Positions 1 through 8,540 of a stretch of DNA of 64,000 nt are shown in pieces. Each line of letters begins with the position of its first letter. The stretch's first letter is position 1. The notes beneath the pieces are model-generated. The model was given only the letters and a program-made list of their open reading frames with translations, was not told the DNA's origin and did no database searches. The stretch comes from an uncultured Gammaproteobacteria bacterium. Lineage in GTDB: Bacteria > Pseudomonadota > Gammaproteobacteria > Arenicellales > Poriferihabitantaceae. The stretch covers positions 1 to 64,000 of the forward strand of contig CALKKV010000050.1 in NCBI GenBank assembly GCA_937992195.1, in the 5' to 3' direction. The position numbers and the translations under genes were made by a program.

Positions 1-1
1 C

Positions 2-316
2 GCAATACTGCTTTTTCAAGCACAACAGTCCTGGCAACTCACATTGGCTGCAGCGATTGCCTTTACGCTTTTTTCTGGGTTAATACCGGGCGCTATTTTT
101 GCCAATCTGCCGAAGTTTGTGTCAACTACGGCAGCGATTCCACTTATGGTAGGTTTGATTTTTCAAGGAGCTGGAATTGGACAAGTTAGCGGACCGATCC
201 TCCTCTCCATCGCCGTAGAGTTTAGTGGTGATTGGGCAAAAGCAAGTTATGTAACTGCCGGGCTTGCAATAACTGGTTTAATTCTGACCAGTTTACTGCC
301 GAGAGATGCAGACTAG
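2..316 (+). CDS. MFS transporter, C-terminal fragment
   Basis: This is the last 104 codons of a membrane protein whose start lies before the window. The reading frame is open from base 2. The visible part has three long hydrophobic stretches separated by short loops, including the glycine-rich segment VGLIFQGAGIGQVSGP, and ends in the short polar tail PRDAD. This looks like the last helices of a 12-TM major facilitator superfamily carrier (CynX/YbfB-like). The substrate cannot be told from this fragment. The next gene is on the opposite strand and convergent, 40 bases away. Confidence 0.65.
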   Translation, partial: AILLFQAQQSWQLTLAAAIAFTLFSGLIPGAIFANLPKFVSTTAAIPLMVGLIFQGAGIGQVSGPILLSIAVEFSGDWAKASYVTAGLAITGLILTSLLPRDAD

Positions 317-356
317 AAAATCTTACCCGTTTTCAAATAGTGGATTGATCCAAAAA

Positions 357-1421
357 CTATTTTTTAAACTTCTCTATTACTTCACCAGCGCCTGCAGCGG
401 TCATTCCGGGCATCAGATCAATGGCTCGGGCCCATACCGGACTGGCTAACAAATTGATAAGGTTTTTTACCGCAACTAAATCCGCATTCCTTTTCAAAAA
501 ACCAAAGTAGTAGTTTTCATTTACCAACGGTACAAAGCCCAAACCAAACTGCGCAGCTGCACTTTGCGTTCCCATAGCAACGTCCGCCTGTTGATTGGAA
601 ATTTTGGCGCATACCGCCGCATGGGTTTGTTCTACGTCCTGATAACCTTGAAAGGATCTTACGGACAACCCGGAATCAAGAGCCATTAAATCGAATAACA
701 CTCTGGTTCCTGACCCAGATTGACGATTGACCATTCTCACATTAGATTTTGCAAGATCAGAAATTGACTGAAGCGAAAGCGGATTTTTCGGCGCCACAAT
801 CAGCCCCTGCATTCTTTGATGCGATCGCACCACGCTCAGCGAAGATAGGTCTATAACCTCGCTAAAGCTTTTGCAATAACCCTGCTCGAGTGATCCTGCC
901 GCAAGGTGAAAGCCGGCAATTTGACATTCTTCAGTTTGCAAACGCGATAAACTCGTTTGACTACCAAATAAACCCAAGGAGAATGTCGACGACGTCTCCC
1001 CCTGGTATAGATTCTTTAAAATATCCAAGCAAACACAATCGCTGGCGGAGACTTCTACGATTTCATTGCAGCCAGCAGACTGTTTTAATACCGAATCCAT
1101 TTCCGACTGAATATGGGCAATCGCATCTTGCAAAGAAATGGTACCTTGTGCGTCAGCATATCGCTTTACGGATAGCAGCTTTACCCCCAGCGCTGCCAGC
1201 TGCGCACCTCGACCTCGTGTCGATTCCACCAGAGGCGCGTCAAAGCGTGTTGACCAGTAGGTTATCAAATTCCAGGCTTTGCGATAGGAAACTCCAGCGC
1301 TTTTTGCGGAGAGAGTAAGATTTCCGTTGTCCTCTATCCCCTGCAACAGGGTAAATACAAGATTCGGTATTACTTCAGCAACATCATCAATCGCCAATTG
1401 TGGGACTATGGTAAATCGCAT
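357..1421 (-). CDS. ModE-type HTH regulator fused to a PBP-like ligand domain
   Basis: A 354-residue one-component transcription regulator. Residues about 20-80 match the ModE/LysR-like winged helix (FTLLQGIEDNGNLTLS, then SYRKAWNLI and LVESTRGRGAQLAALG). From about residue 120 to the end it resembles the periplasmic-binding-protein-like domain (PF12727 type) found in regulators that sense molybdate or tungstate; the stretch NRQSGSGTRVLFD is typical. There is no TOBE domain as in classical ModE. It is the last gene of a four-gene minus-strand run behind tupB-tupC-tupA, 14 bases after tupA, so it very likely controls this transporter or tungsten/molybdenum-enzyme genes in response to the oxyanion. 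The ATG start is the only good one. Confidence 0.82.
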   Translation of the reverse strand: MRFTIVPQLAIDDVAEVIPNLVFTLLQGIEDNGNLTLSAKSAGVSYRKAWNLITYWSTRFDAPLVESTRGRGAQLAALGVKLLSVKRYADAQGTISLQDAIAHIQSEMDSVLKQSAGCNEIVEVSASDCVCLDILKNLYQGETSSTFSLGLFGSQTSLSRLQTEECQIAGFHLAAGSLEQGYCKSFSEVIDLSSLSVVRSHQRMQGLIVAPKNPLSLQSISDLAKSNVRMVNRQSGSGTRVLFDLMALDSGLSVRSFQGYQDVEQTHAAVCAKISNQQADVAMGTQSAAAQFGLGFVPLVNENYYFGFLKRNADLVAVKNLINLLASPVWARAIDLMPGMTAAGAGEVIEKFKK

Positions 1422-1435
1422 TATTGAAAGCCAGG

Positions 1436-2266
1436 CTATTTCCCTGCGTTAGCAAAAAACCCCTGCTCACCAACTATTTGATAGTCATTAATCAACGACT
1501 GACCTCTTTCAGAAATCAACCAATCTATCAGCACTTGACCGTCGGCATGCTTTATATGGGGATGTCTTTCAGGATTAACTTTAATTACACCGTATTGATT
1601 GAAAAGCGGTGGCTCTCCTTCCAGTAGAATTTTCAACGCCCCTTTGTTGGCGAATTTTAGCCAGGTCGCCCTATCCGTAAGTGTATAGCTATTGATCCCA
1701 CTGGCAACATTCAGCGTTGCCCCCATGCCGGCCCCGGTTTCACGATACCAACTGCTATCTCTTTTTGAGGAATCGATTCCCGCCGAATCCCAAAGTGAAA
1801 GCTCTTTTTTATGGGTGCCGCTATCATCTCCACGAGACGCAAAGATGACTGCATTCTCTGCAATAGCTTGAAGTGCTTCTGAAACATTGCTTTTGGTTGC
1901 AATCGAAGCAGGATCTCCGTCCGGCCCCACAATCACAAAATCGTTGTACATCACATCAAATCTCTCTACTCCGTATCCCTCCTCAACAAACACCTCTTCC
2001 GAGGCACGGTGATGCACCAATAGCACATCGGCATCGCCCGTTTGCGCCATCCTGATTGCCTTCCCTGTACCAACCGCCACAACACGAACTTCAATCCCGG
2101 ATTCTTTGGTAAACACGGGTAGCAAATGATCAAACAACCCCGAGTTTTCGGTAGAGGTTGTTGATGCCAAGGTAATAAATCGATCCTCTGAATAGCTGCT
2201 ATTAACACCTAACAAACCAAACAAACTGCCTAGCAAACACACGACACGTAAATTCATATTGTTCAT
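1436..2266 (-). CDS. tupA: Tungstate ABC transporter, substrate-binding protein
   Basis: A 276-residue periplasmic binding protein of the TupA family, which captures tungstate for import. The first 26 or so residues form a signal peptide (hydrophobic VVCLLGSLFGLLGV core). The mature N-terminus carries LASTTSTENSGL, the anion-binding signature of TupA proteins, followed by VGTGKAIRMAQTGDADVLLVHH and YNDFVIVGP, all hallmark stretches. The ATG directly follows the TAG stop of tupC without a gap, so translation is probably coupled. TupA homologues usually prefer tungstate over molybdate; specificity here is inferred from family, not visible. Confidence 0.9.
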   Translation of the reverse strand: MNNMNLRVVCLLGSLFGLLGVNSSYSEDRFITLASTTSTENSGLFDHLLPVFTKESGIEVRVVAVGTGKAIRMAQTGDADVLLVHHRASEEVFVEEGYGVERFDVMYNDFVIVGPDGDPASIATKSNVSEALQAIAENAVIFASRGDDSGTHKKELSLWDSAGIDSSKRDSSWYRETGAGMGATLNVASGINSYTLTDRATWLKFANKGALKILLEGEPPLFNQYGVIKVNPERHPHIKHADGQVLIDWLISERGQSLINDYQIVGEQGFFANAGK

Positions 2267-3022
2267 CTAATTATTATTAAAATCTTGGCCGCGCAAAAAC
2301 GCAGATAACGCTTCCGATTGCGGGTTTGTAAAAAAGGTTTCTGTCTCGGAAAACTCCACCAACTGACCACCTTTCATAAAAGCGGTAAAGGAACCAAGCC
2401 GTCTTGCCTGCGCAAGATCATGGGTGACCATGACAATCTGACAGCCTGTTTCCGCAATCGTATGAATCAATCGCTCAACATGTGAGATGGAAACCGGATC
2501 TAGGTGCGCTGTTGGCTCATCAAGAAAAAGGATTTGTGGTTGCAACGCAAAACATCGTGCAAGTGCAAGACGCTGCTGCTCTCCTCCTGACATTTTTTTT
2601 GCAGGGCGGTCTTTAAGAGAAGAGAGCTTTGCATGTTCTAACGCTTGCTCTAGTCTCACCGCTCTCTGCTCTACAGGCACCTTACTGGCTTTCATTGCAA
2701 ACATTAAATTATCGGTTGCAGATCTACGAAGCATCACCGGCCTTTGAAACACCATTGACTGGACGCCAGGCACAAGCGCCTTAGCATTATCTGCCCACAG
2801 AATTCGACCTTGACTTGGAGATAACAGCCCATGGCAGATCCTCAATAACAACGTTTTCCCGGCACCATTCGGCCCAACGATGGTGATCGTCCCCTTAGGC
2901 GGGAACTGAATCGAGATATCACTCAGTAACTGCAAGCCATCTACCTGATAGTGAACCCCCTCCAATGTCAGCGGAAGAATACTGTTGGTTTGATGGTTAA
3001 CATCTTGGTTAGGGACTAACAT
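2267..3022 (-). CDS. tupC: Tungstate ABC transporter, ATP-binding protein
   Basis: A 251-residue ABC ATPase that powers tungstate import at the cytoplasmic face of the membrane. Walker A is GPNGAGKT (residues 50-57), the ABC signature MSGGEQQ (144-150) and Walker B ILFLDEP (164-170), followed by the switch histidine in MVTHD. It is flanked directly by the permease gene upstream (2-base gap) and the binding-protein gene downstream (0 gap), which identifies the substrate class. Length is normal and the ATG start is well placed by the tight spacing. Confidence 0.9.
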   Translation of the reverse strand: MLVPNQDVNHQTNSILPLTLEGVHYQVDGLQLLSDISIQFPPKGTITIVGPNGAGKTLLLRICHGLLSPSQGRILWADNAKALVPGVQSMVFQRPVMLRRSATDNLMFAMKASKVPVEQRAVRLEQALEHAKLSSLKDRPAKKMSGGEQQRLALARCFALQPQILFLDEPTAHLDPVSISHVERLIHTIAETGCQIVMVTHDLAQARRLGSFTAFMKGGQLVEFSETETFFTNPQSEALSAFLRGQDFNNN

Positions 3023-3024
3023 GA

Positions 3025-3726
3025 TTATTGGTGTCTTCTTTCACGCATCTGCACCACGGACACCATCGCATTAATCAGAATAACGATACTTACCAGTACA
3101 ATTCCGAGAGCCAGGGCAAGGGTAAAATCTCCCCTGCTTGTTTCCATCGCAATACTCGTGGTCATCACTCGTGTCACATGATTAATATTGCCGCCAACAA
3201 TCATCACCGCACCCACTTCTGCACTGGCGCGGCCAAAACCCGCAAGCAATGTTGTTAGCAATGCGTATCTTCCTTCCCAAAGCAACGCGAATGCTTCGGC
3301 TCGCATACTTAAACGCAGAGAGTGAAAGTGTTCGGCGTATTCAACATGTAGATCAGAAAGCGCTTGCCTGGTCAGCGCAATAATGATTGGGAGCACTAAT
3401 AAGGTCTGGGCCAAAATCATGGCTTCCGGTGTAAACAACAAACCATATTCACCAAGTGGACCGGCGCGGGATAGCAGCAAATAAACCACCAGTCCAAGCA
3501 CCACTGGTGGCAGCCCCATCAAACTATTGAACAACGTTATAAGCGCTGCACGACCGGGGAATGATCGCATAGCCATCAACGCCCCTACCGGCATTCCCAA
3601 CAGCGAAGCGAACACTACCGCTGACAGGCTTACTTTAAGCGATAACGCGACGATCTCTACCAGCTCGGGATTACCAGAAGTAACGAGCTGTAATGCAGTC
3701 TGAAAAGAAGAAGCCGAATCATTCAT
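3025..3726 (-). CDS. tupB: Tungstate ABC transporter, permease
   Basis: Inner-membrane permease of about 233 residues with five or six hydrophobic segments. It carries the binding-protein-dependent transport loop near EHFHSLRLSMRAEAFALLWEGRYALLTTLLAGFGRASAEVG, shown here only to locate it; the key EAA-type residues are the central A-G pair. TupB/ModB-like GLPPVVLGLVVYLLL is recognisable. I chose the ATG at 3726 (MNDSASS), because the longer frame to 3807 adds an uncharged stretch that lies across the promoter region and does not match the family. First gene of the tupBCA-regulator operon. Confidence 0.87.
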   Translation of the reverse strand: MNDSASSFQTALQLVTSGNPELVEIVALSLKVSLSAVVFASLLGMPVGALMAMRSFPGRAALITLFNSLMGLPPVVLGLVVYLLLSRAGPLGEYGLLFTPEAMILAQTLLVLPIIIALTRQALSDLHVEYAEHFHSLRLSMRAEAFALLWEGRYALLTTLLAGFGRASAEVGAVMIVGGNINHVTRVMTTSIAMETSRGDFTLALALGIVLVSIVILINAMVSVVQMRERRHQ

Positions 3727-3754
3727 AAATGTAATTCTATACATATATTTCACT

Positions 3755-3813
3755 AATTTCGCTATGTATATCAATAGAAATCCAGCTATATATGTATTTA
3801 TTTGCATATATGC
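3755..3813. promoter_or_regulatory. Candidate ModE-like operator region between tupB and the SHMT-like gene
   Basis: The divergent promoter region holds several TATATA-like half sites: CGCTATGTATA (3760-3770), AGCTATATATG (3784-3794) and the perfect palindrome GCATATATGC (3804-3813). ModE-family proteins bind inverted CGNTATATA half-sites, and a ModE-type regulator is the last gene of the adjacent operon. The match is suggestive only; AT-rich promoters produce such words by chance. Confidence 0.35.
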
Positions 3814-3899
3814 TCCCTATACACGCCGTTTTACCTAGTTGCCGATCTATACAAACGGTGCGAGCATCAGAGAATCTACAATTACACAGTTGGAACTTT

Positions 3900-5222
3900 A
3901 TGCCTGCACTAACTCCTCGCTCATGGGTGCCAACAAATCTCGAGCAGCACATGCAAGCTTTGGCACGCACAACACAACGCAGTACATCCGACGATATCGA
4001 TGCAAGACTTCTGCAGCTCGCCAGAAATAATGTACAAATCCATACCAGAGATTGCTTTAACTTAAACCCCGCGACCAATGTAATGAATCCGAAGGCGGAA
4101 GAATTACTGGCGGCGGGAATTGGCAGCCGCCCTTCTCTCGGTTATCCCGGCGATAAATATGAAATGGGCCTGGAAGCGGTAGAGGAAATTGAAGTCATCG
4201 CAGCGGAACTGGCGGCAGAGATATTTTGTGCTGAATTCGCCGAAATAAGAGTTGCCTCCGGCGCAATGGCAAACCTTTACGGATTTATGGCAATTTGCCA
4301 ACCTGGAGACACAATCATCGCGCCACCACCGTCTATTGGCGGACATGTCACCCACCATGATCCAGGCTGCGCCGGACTGTTCGGCTTGAAGATTGAATAT
4401 GCACCGGTTGATAAAGATGGCTATACCATCGACCTGGAACGACTCGAAAAACTAACGCTGCGCGTAAAGCCGAAGCTGATCACCGTAGGCGGCAGTCTGA
4501 ATTTGTTCCCCCATCCGGTTAATGAAATTCGAAATATTGCCGATAAAGTTGGTGCAAAGGTCATGTTCGATGCAGCCCATCAGTGCGGAATAATAGCGGG
4601 TAAATCTTGGCCGAATCCACTGCAGCAAGGCGCTCATCTTATGACCATGAGCACCTATAAAAGCCTGGGTGGTCCTGCGGGCGGACTCATCGTTTCGAAT
4701 GACGCAGAGCTCTGTGAAAAGCTGGACCAGATCGCATTTCCTGGCATGACTGCAAATTTTGACGCCGCGAAATCCGCAGCATTAGCCATGACCTTACTCG
4801 ATTGGCGGGAACATGGTGAAGCCTATGCAAAAGAAATGACACGAACATCGAACGCACTGGCATCCGCACTGTATGCTGAGAATTTACCTGTATTCGCGCA
4901 ATCAAAAAACTTCACGCAGTCTCACCAGTTCGCCATTGAAGCCCATGAATTTGGCGGCGGACAAACGCTGTCAAAAAAGCTCCGCAAAGCAGGGTTTCTG
5001 GCTTGCGGAATTGGTTTGCCTTTGGAAGAAGTTTCTAACGATATGAACGGTTTAAGAATTGGTACACCGGAATTAGTTCGCTTTGGCGTCACCGCCTCAG
5101 ATGCACCAAAACTCGCAAAGTTGATTGCTAGCGCATGCAAAGAAACGCAGCCCGAGAAGCTTGCAAATGAAGTCGCGGCCTATCGTCAAACCTTTAAAAA
5201 GCTACACTTCATACGAAGTTGA
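3900..5222 (+). CDS. SHMT-like PLP-dependent enzyme (fold type I)
   Basis: A 440-residue protein of the serine hydroxymethyltransferase/aldolase group. Seen: SLGYPGDKYEMG (the SHMT-type glycine-tyrosine-rich loop), VASGAMANLYG, FDAAHQCG with the PLP-binding Asp224 and His227, and the Schiff-base lysine in STYKSLGGPAGG (about Lys254). True GlyA has THKTLRGPRGG here, so this is a divergent paralogue, perhaps acting on an alpha-substituted serine, threonine or another beta-hydroxy amino acid. I use the ATG at 3900; an in-frame ATG at 3792 would start inside the divergent promoter and adds 36 residues unlike the family. It diverges from the tungstate operon. The exact substrate is unknown. Confidence 0.75.
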   Translation: MPALTPRSWVPTNLEQHMQALARTTQRSTSDDIDARLLQLARNNVQIHTRDCFNLNPATNVMNPKAEELLAAGIGSRPSLGYPGDKYEMGLEAVEEIEVIAAELAAEIFCAEFAEIRVASGAMANLYGFMAICQPGDTIIAPPPSIGGHVTHHDPGCAGLFGLKIEYAPVDKDGYTIDLERLEKLTLRVKPKLITVGGSLNLFPHPVNEIRNIADKVGAKVMFDAAHQCGIIAGKSWPNPLQQGAHLMTMSTYKSLGGPAGGLIVSNDAELCEKLDQIAFPGMTANFDAAKSAALAMTLLDWREHGEAYAKEMTRTSNALASALYAENLPVFAQSKNFTQSHQFAIEAHEFGGGQTLSKKLRKAGFLACGIGLPLEEVSNDMNGLRIGTPELVRFGVTASDAPKLAKLIASACKETQPEKLANEVAAYRQTFKKLHFIRS

Positions 5223-5233
5223 CTACAGCCGCT

Positions 5234-5890
5234 CTAATCTAAATTACTCAATACAATGTTTGAACCAGGCGTTGCGATTTCTACTCTAAGCTCGGGACCT
5301 TGGTGTTTGTCTGCAGAAAAAACCTTCACCTGATCACTAACAGCAATTCCATCCAGGGTACTTGACACCCATTCAGCATAAGGATGCGTTATTTCAATGG
5401 ATTTGAGTCGACACCGGCAGTCCGGCATTTGTGCTGCAGGATGTGGAGAAACATGCCACTGCATGACGTAAGGAAGAATACCTCCAGCAAGCAATCTTCC
5501 GTCGTCGGGAATCGCAAAATTCCAGTTGAGATTACCCCGTGTTACCGGTGTTGCAATACCAAATTCAAACTCCGAATCATGCAGCAGTGCCGAAATATTA
5601 TTGCTGTTGACGACCCAGGTCAGTAATCTTGGAGATTGTTTCAATGATTGAAACACCAACGGATCATCAAGACCATACCAGCGCGGTCTCTCGGGCGGAG
5701 CGGCCTCAGGGTTAATACTAATAACCTCGATAAATACATTCCCTCCCAATTGCATTAACAAATTATGGGTTGCCATAAGCGGATGTTCTCCACCTTTAGG
5801 CATCTCTACCCCGAACAAGTCTTTCACATACTCTGCTCCTTGTTCAAGGTTTGCAGCGCCAATAACAATGTGATCGATTTGTGTCTTCAT
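5234..5890 (-). CDS. VOC-family glyoxalase-like protein
   Basis: A 218-residue soluble protein. The N-terminus IDHIVIGAANLEQGAEYVKDLFGV is a vicinal-oxygen-chelate beta-alpha-beta start, with His7 as a likely metal ligand. The overall pattern (WYGLDDP, ATPVTRGNLNW) fits the glyoxalase-like domain family PF13468, whose members are mostly of unknown substrate. It is convergent with the SHMT-like gene (11 bases between stops) and 63 bases downstream of the elaA-like gene in the same direction, so it may be the last gene of that transcription unit. ATG start with an upstream AAGGGA. Confidence 0.75.
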   Translation of the reverse strand: MKTQIDHIVIGAANLEQGAEYVKDLFGVEMPKGGEHPLMATHNLLMQLGGNVFIEVISINPEAAPPERPRWYGLDDPLVFQSLKQSPRLLTWVVNSNNISALLHDSEFEFGIATPVTRGNLNWNFAIPDDGRLLAGGILPYVMQWHVSPHPAAQMPDCRCRLKSIEITHPYAEWVSSTLDGIAVSDQVKVFSADKHQGPELRVEIATPGSNIVLSNLD

Positions 5891-5953
5891 ATTGCGTCTA
5901 TCCCTTTTCTTTAAATAGATGATTTTTGTTCGTCAAAGGAAAAATAATTATCG

Positions 5954-6478
5954 CTATAGTATTTGCGTCGTTACAGCAAACGAATTCTTTCTTAGCTGTC
6001 CTGCGTCTAGCAACATATCGATATGCGGAATTCCATCTTCATCATAGGCGTCTGAGAGTGTGACGAAACCTAAGCCAGTATAGAATTTTTCAAGATAGTG
6101 CTGCGCTGATATTCGAATATTTACATTTGGATAAATCTCTGCGATGACAGTCAGTGCGCGATTCATCAACTCAAGACCCATGCCATTTCCGCGCATCTTC
6201 TCCACAATCAATACACGTCCCACAGAAACTTCAGGATAGCAAACGCCTGGAGCCATTATTCTTAAATACCCGGCAATCTCGAGGTCGGCTTTGCCGTGCT
6301 CCAACCAACCAATAAGGTGTCCGGCCAGCAGATCGGTATTATCGATATCGGGATAGAGACACTGCTGCTCCAGAACAAACACTTTCTGTCGCTGCTGCAA
6401 GATTGCATGCACCTGCAAACTACTCAGTCGATTAAATAAACCATACTGCCATACAATTGAATGATCTGGGTTAGTCAT
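5954..6478 (-). CDS. elaA: ElaA-type GNAT N-acetyltransferase
   Basis: A 174-residue GNAT protein. It follows the ElaA pattern: LQVHAILQQRQKVFVLEQQCLYPDIDNTD near the start, then VSVGRVLIVEKMRGNGMGLELM with the acetyl-CoA-binding R-G-x-G-x-G/L segment, and AQHYLEKFYTGLGFV. The substrate of ElaA proteins is not established. The ATG at 6478 shares one base with the TGA of the upstream VOC gene (TGATG), implying coupled translation; a GTG one codon earlier is also possible. Confidence 0.85.
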   Translation of the reverse strand: MTNPDHSIVWQYGLFNRLSSLQVHAILQQRQKVFVLEQQCLYPDIDNTDLLAGHLIGWLEHGKADLEIAGYLRIMAPGVCYPEVSVGRVLIVEKMRGNGMGLELMNRALTVIAEIYPNVNIRISAQHYLEKFYTGLGFVTLSDAYDEDGIPHIDMLLDAGQLRKNSFAVTTQIL

Positions 6479-6900
6479 CACGCTGAACCGAGCCTGCTCC
6501 TTAATTCAACCTGGTTACTATCGGGGTCACGAATATAGAGAGAAGGACCAAATCCTTCAGCACCATTCCGAGTCTGAATCTCTCCTGCGGCTACACCCGC
6601 ATTTTCAAATATTAGCTTTAACGTCTCTTCCTCAACCGGTGCAATTTGCAAGCAAAAGTGATCCATATTATTCCCGTATCTGCCAGGCGCTTCGCCACCA
6701 AGTCGCCCTATCTCACTATCGACAACAACTAAATCGATCAACGAAGAACCTGCTCGCAATTGAGTCAAACCAAATTTTGCTGAGGCTTGGCTTTCGATAC
6801 TACAACCCAGGACATCGCAATAAAAATCGATCATCTTTTGCAGTTGCGTTGTTCGCAGGACGACATGATCTATACAAAGCGGAGTAATCTTTGAAGACAT
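6478..6900 (-). CDS. VOC-family protein (glyoxalase/dioxygenase superfamily)
   Basis: A 140-residue single-domain vicinal-oxygen-chelate protein. It has LCIDHVVLRTTQLQKMIDFYCDVLGC at the start (first metal-ligand His) and DPDSNQVELRSR at the end (terminal Glu ligand), the two ends of a classic glyoxalase/bleomycin-resistance fold. The ATG at 6900 is preferred over a longer frame that would run back into the oxidoreductase gene. It sits between the ene-reductase (17-base gap) and elaA (1-base overlap), so the three genes form an operon. The substrate is unknown. Confidence 0.8.
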   Translation of the reverse strand: MSSKITPLCIDHVVLRTTQLQKMIDFYCDVLGCSIESQASAKFGLTQLRAGSSLIDLVVVDSEIGRLGGEAPGRYGNNMDHFCLQIAPVEEETLKLIFENAGVAAGEIQTRNGAEGFGPSLYIRDPDSNQVELRSRLGSA

Positions 6901-6917
6901 AGTAGATAGTTTCTCGT

Positions 6918-8042
6918 TTAACGCATACCCAGCGAAGTATCGCCAAACAGCCCTTTCACTGTGTGGGGTTCGCTGCGCCAATATTGTGGTGGCACGGTTA
7001 CCGTAGCACCTAACTTTGCAGCTGCATGCCAAACCCAATGCGGGTTGTAGAGAAACGCGCGTGCCAACGCCACCATATCCGCTTTTTGCGAAGCAACAAT
7101 CTCTTCCGCCTGTTCCGCCTCGGTGATCAAACCCACCGCCATAACCGGAATGGAAACAGTCTGCTTAATCGCCTCAGCGAAGTGCACCTGATAGCCAGGT
7201 TTTAAATCTATTTTTTGCTGATGAGATACGCCACCGCTAGAAACATCTATCCAGTCGACCCCAATTTTTTCGCAGGCTTTAGCAAACACCACCGCCTCAT
7301 CAATATCCCAACTGCTGGCTGTGTCCCAATCACTGGCCGACAGTCGGACGCCCACCGGTTTGTTTTGCGGCCAAACTTCACGGACCGCCTTTACCACCTC
7401 TAGCGGGAAACGCATTCTGTTTTCCAAAGTACCCCCATACTGATCGGTCCTGAAATTAGCAACTGGAGATAAAAATTGATGGAGCAGATAGCCATGGGCA
7501 GCATGTACCTCAAGGGCGTCGACCCCTAACCTTTCAGCCCTCAACGCCGCAGCGACAAAGGCTTTTTTTAGCACACCCAAATCGTCAGATGAAAGTGCAG
7601 CAGGCGCTGTCTCTTCTGGAAGCTGGGGTATCTCGGAGGGCGCTACGGCTGTCCAGCCTCCAAGATCATCGGGTATTTGTTGACCGCCTTCCCAAGGAAC
7701 TTGACTGGATGCTTTTCGTCCAGCATGTGCAAGTTGCAAGCAAACCGGCACGCGATGATTGGGATTCAGCCCGTGCACAACTTCAAGAGTCGACTTCAAA
7801 GCGGCTTCGTTATCGTCACTATAAAGCCCAAGACATGCGGGGGTAATGCGTCCTATCGCTTCGACTGCGGTAGCTTCCAAGATCAGCATTCCCGCCGCTG
7901 ACATTGCGAATTGCCCAAGGTGCACTTGGTGCCAGGGTTGTGCATTACCTTCTACGGCACTGTACTGACACATCGGCGAGACAATCACCCGGTTACCCAA
8001 ATCAAGGTCTCGGAGAGAAAGCGGTTGAAAAAGAGCAGCCAT
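6918..8042 (-). CDS. Old-yellow-enzyme family NADH:flavin oxidoreductase (YqjM/NamA-like)
   Basis: A 374-residue FMN-dependent ene-reductase with a TIM-barrel fold. Seen: FQPLSLRDLDLGNRVIVSPMCQYSA (the YqjM-type N-terminus with the redox-tuning Cys), LQLAHAGRKAS, EVHAAHGYLLHQFLSP, NFRTDQYGGTLENRMRF, and VALARAFLYNP with the FMN-phosphate-binding residues. Family members reduce activated C=C bonds of enals, enones or nitro compounds, using NAD(P)H. First gene of an operon with a VOC protein and an ElaA-like acetyltransferase, possibly an electrophile detoxification set. An upstream GGAG supports the ATG. Confidence 0.9.
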   Translation of the reverse strand: MAALFQPLSLRDLDLGNRVIVSPMCQYSAVEGNAQPWHQVHLGQFAMSAAGMLILEATAVEAIGRITPACLGLYSDDNEAALKSTLEVVHGLNPNHRVPVCLQLAHAGRKASSQVPWEGGQQIPDDLGGWTAVAPSEIPQLPEETAPAALSSDDLGVLKKAFVAAALRAERLGVDALEVHAAHGYLLHQFLSPVANFRTDQYGGTLENRMRFPLEVVKAVREVWPQNKPVGVRLSASDWDTASSWDIDEAVVFAKACEKIGVDWIDVSSGGVSHQQKIDLKPGYQVHFAEAIKQTVSIPVMAVGLITEAEQAEEIVASQKADMVALARAFLYNPHWVWHAAAKLGATVTVPPQYWRSEPHTVKGLFGDTSLGMR

Positions 8043-8182
8043 AATTATCGACTCCGTTTATTCCTGCGTTTCAAGAAAACCGTGGTTAATCGGCGGTGAA
8101 TAAAAACGCTGTTGGCTGCGCAATAGTTTGCAAGCCTAGCTCTTTTTAGCCACCAATCGAAAACCACGAAAAAACATACCAT

Positions 8183-8518
8183 TTAAAGAGAATTTATAAA
8201 AATTGCCCAGATATTTAACAGCACAATCATTAACAGCACCGCTCTGTTTAAATTCTTCGACAACGATGTCAGAACAACAGCAGCGACGATTTGCAAAATT
8301 TTTCCAACCGCAACACCAGGAACAATACCAAGTAGTGTAGCGAGGTTTCGGATCAATAAATTCTTCTCAAGCTCAATACCATCACGCCACATAAAATTCA
8401 GTGTTGTCGCGAAGTCTAACAACACAGTGAGAAACACAAGCAGCCATAAAAACCAATGGGTGCGCAGCGAATACCGGAGATTCTCTAATACCGGTACATC
8501 ATGGTCTAAAATCTTCAT
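8183..8518 (-). CDS. Small membrane protein, DUF5658-like
   Basis: A 111-residue inner-membrane protein with three hydrophobic segments: WFLWLLVFLTVLLDFATTLNF, LLGIVPGVAVGKILQIVAAVVLTSL and AVLLMIVLLNIWAIFINSL. The D-x-x-T-T motif in the first helix and the N-L-L-I-R-N loop recall DUF5658 proteins, of unknown function. I chose ATG 8518; a TTG at 8563 would overlap the upstream carrier gene by 23 bases. It follows the SLC13 gene closely and could be its accessory subunit, but nothing in the sequence proves this. Confidence 0.6.
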   Translation of the reverse strand: MKILDHDVPVLENLRYSLRTHWFLWLLVFLTVLLDFATTLNFMWRDGIELEKNLLIRNLATLLGIVPGVAVGKILQIVAAVVLTSLSKNLNRAVLLMIVLLNIWAIFINSL

Positions 8519-8540
8519 AAAAAAACCGCGCGATCGTTTT

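Noticed and set aside
890..1318. 142-codon gene on the plus strand
   Set aside because: It is antisense to the well-supported ModE/PBP regulator and has no recognisable protein pattern.
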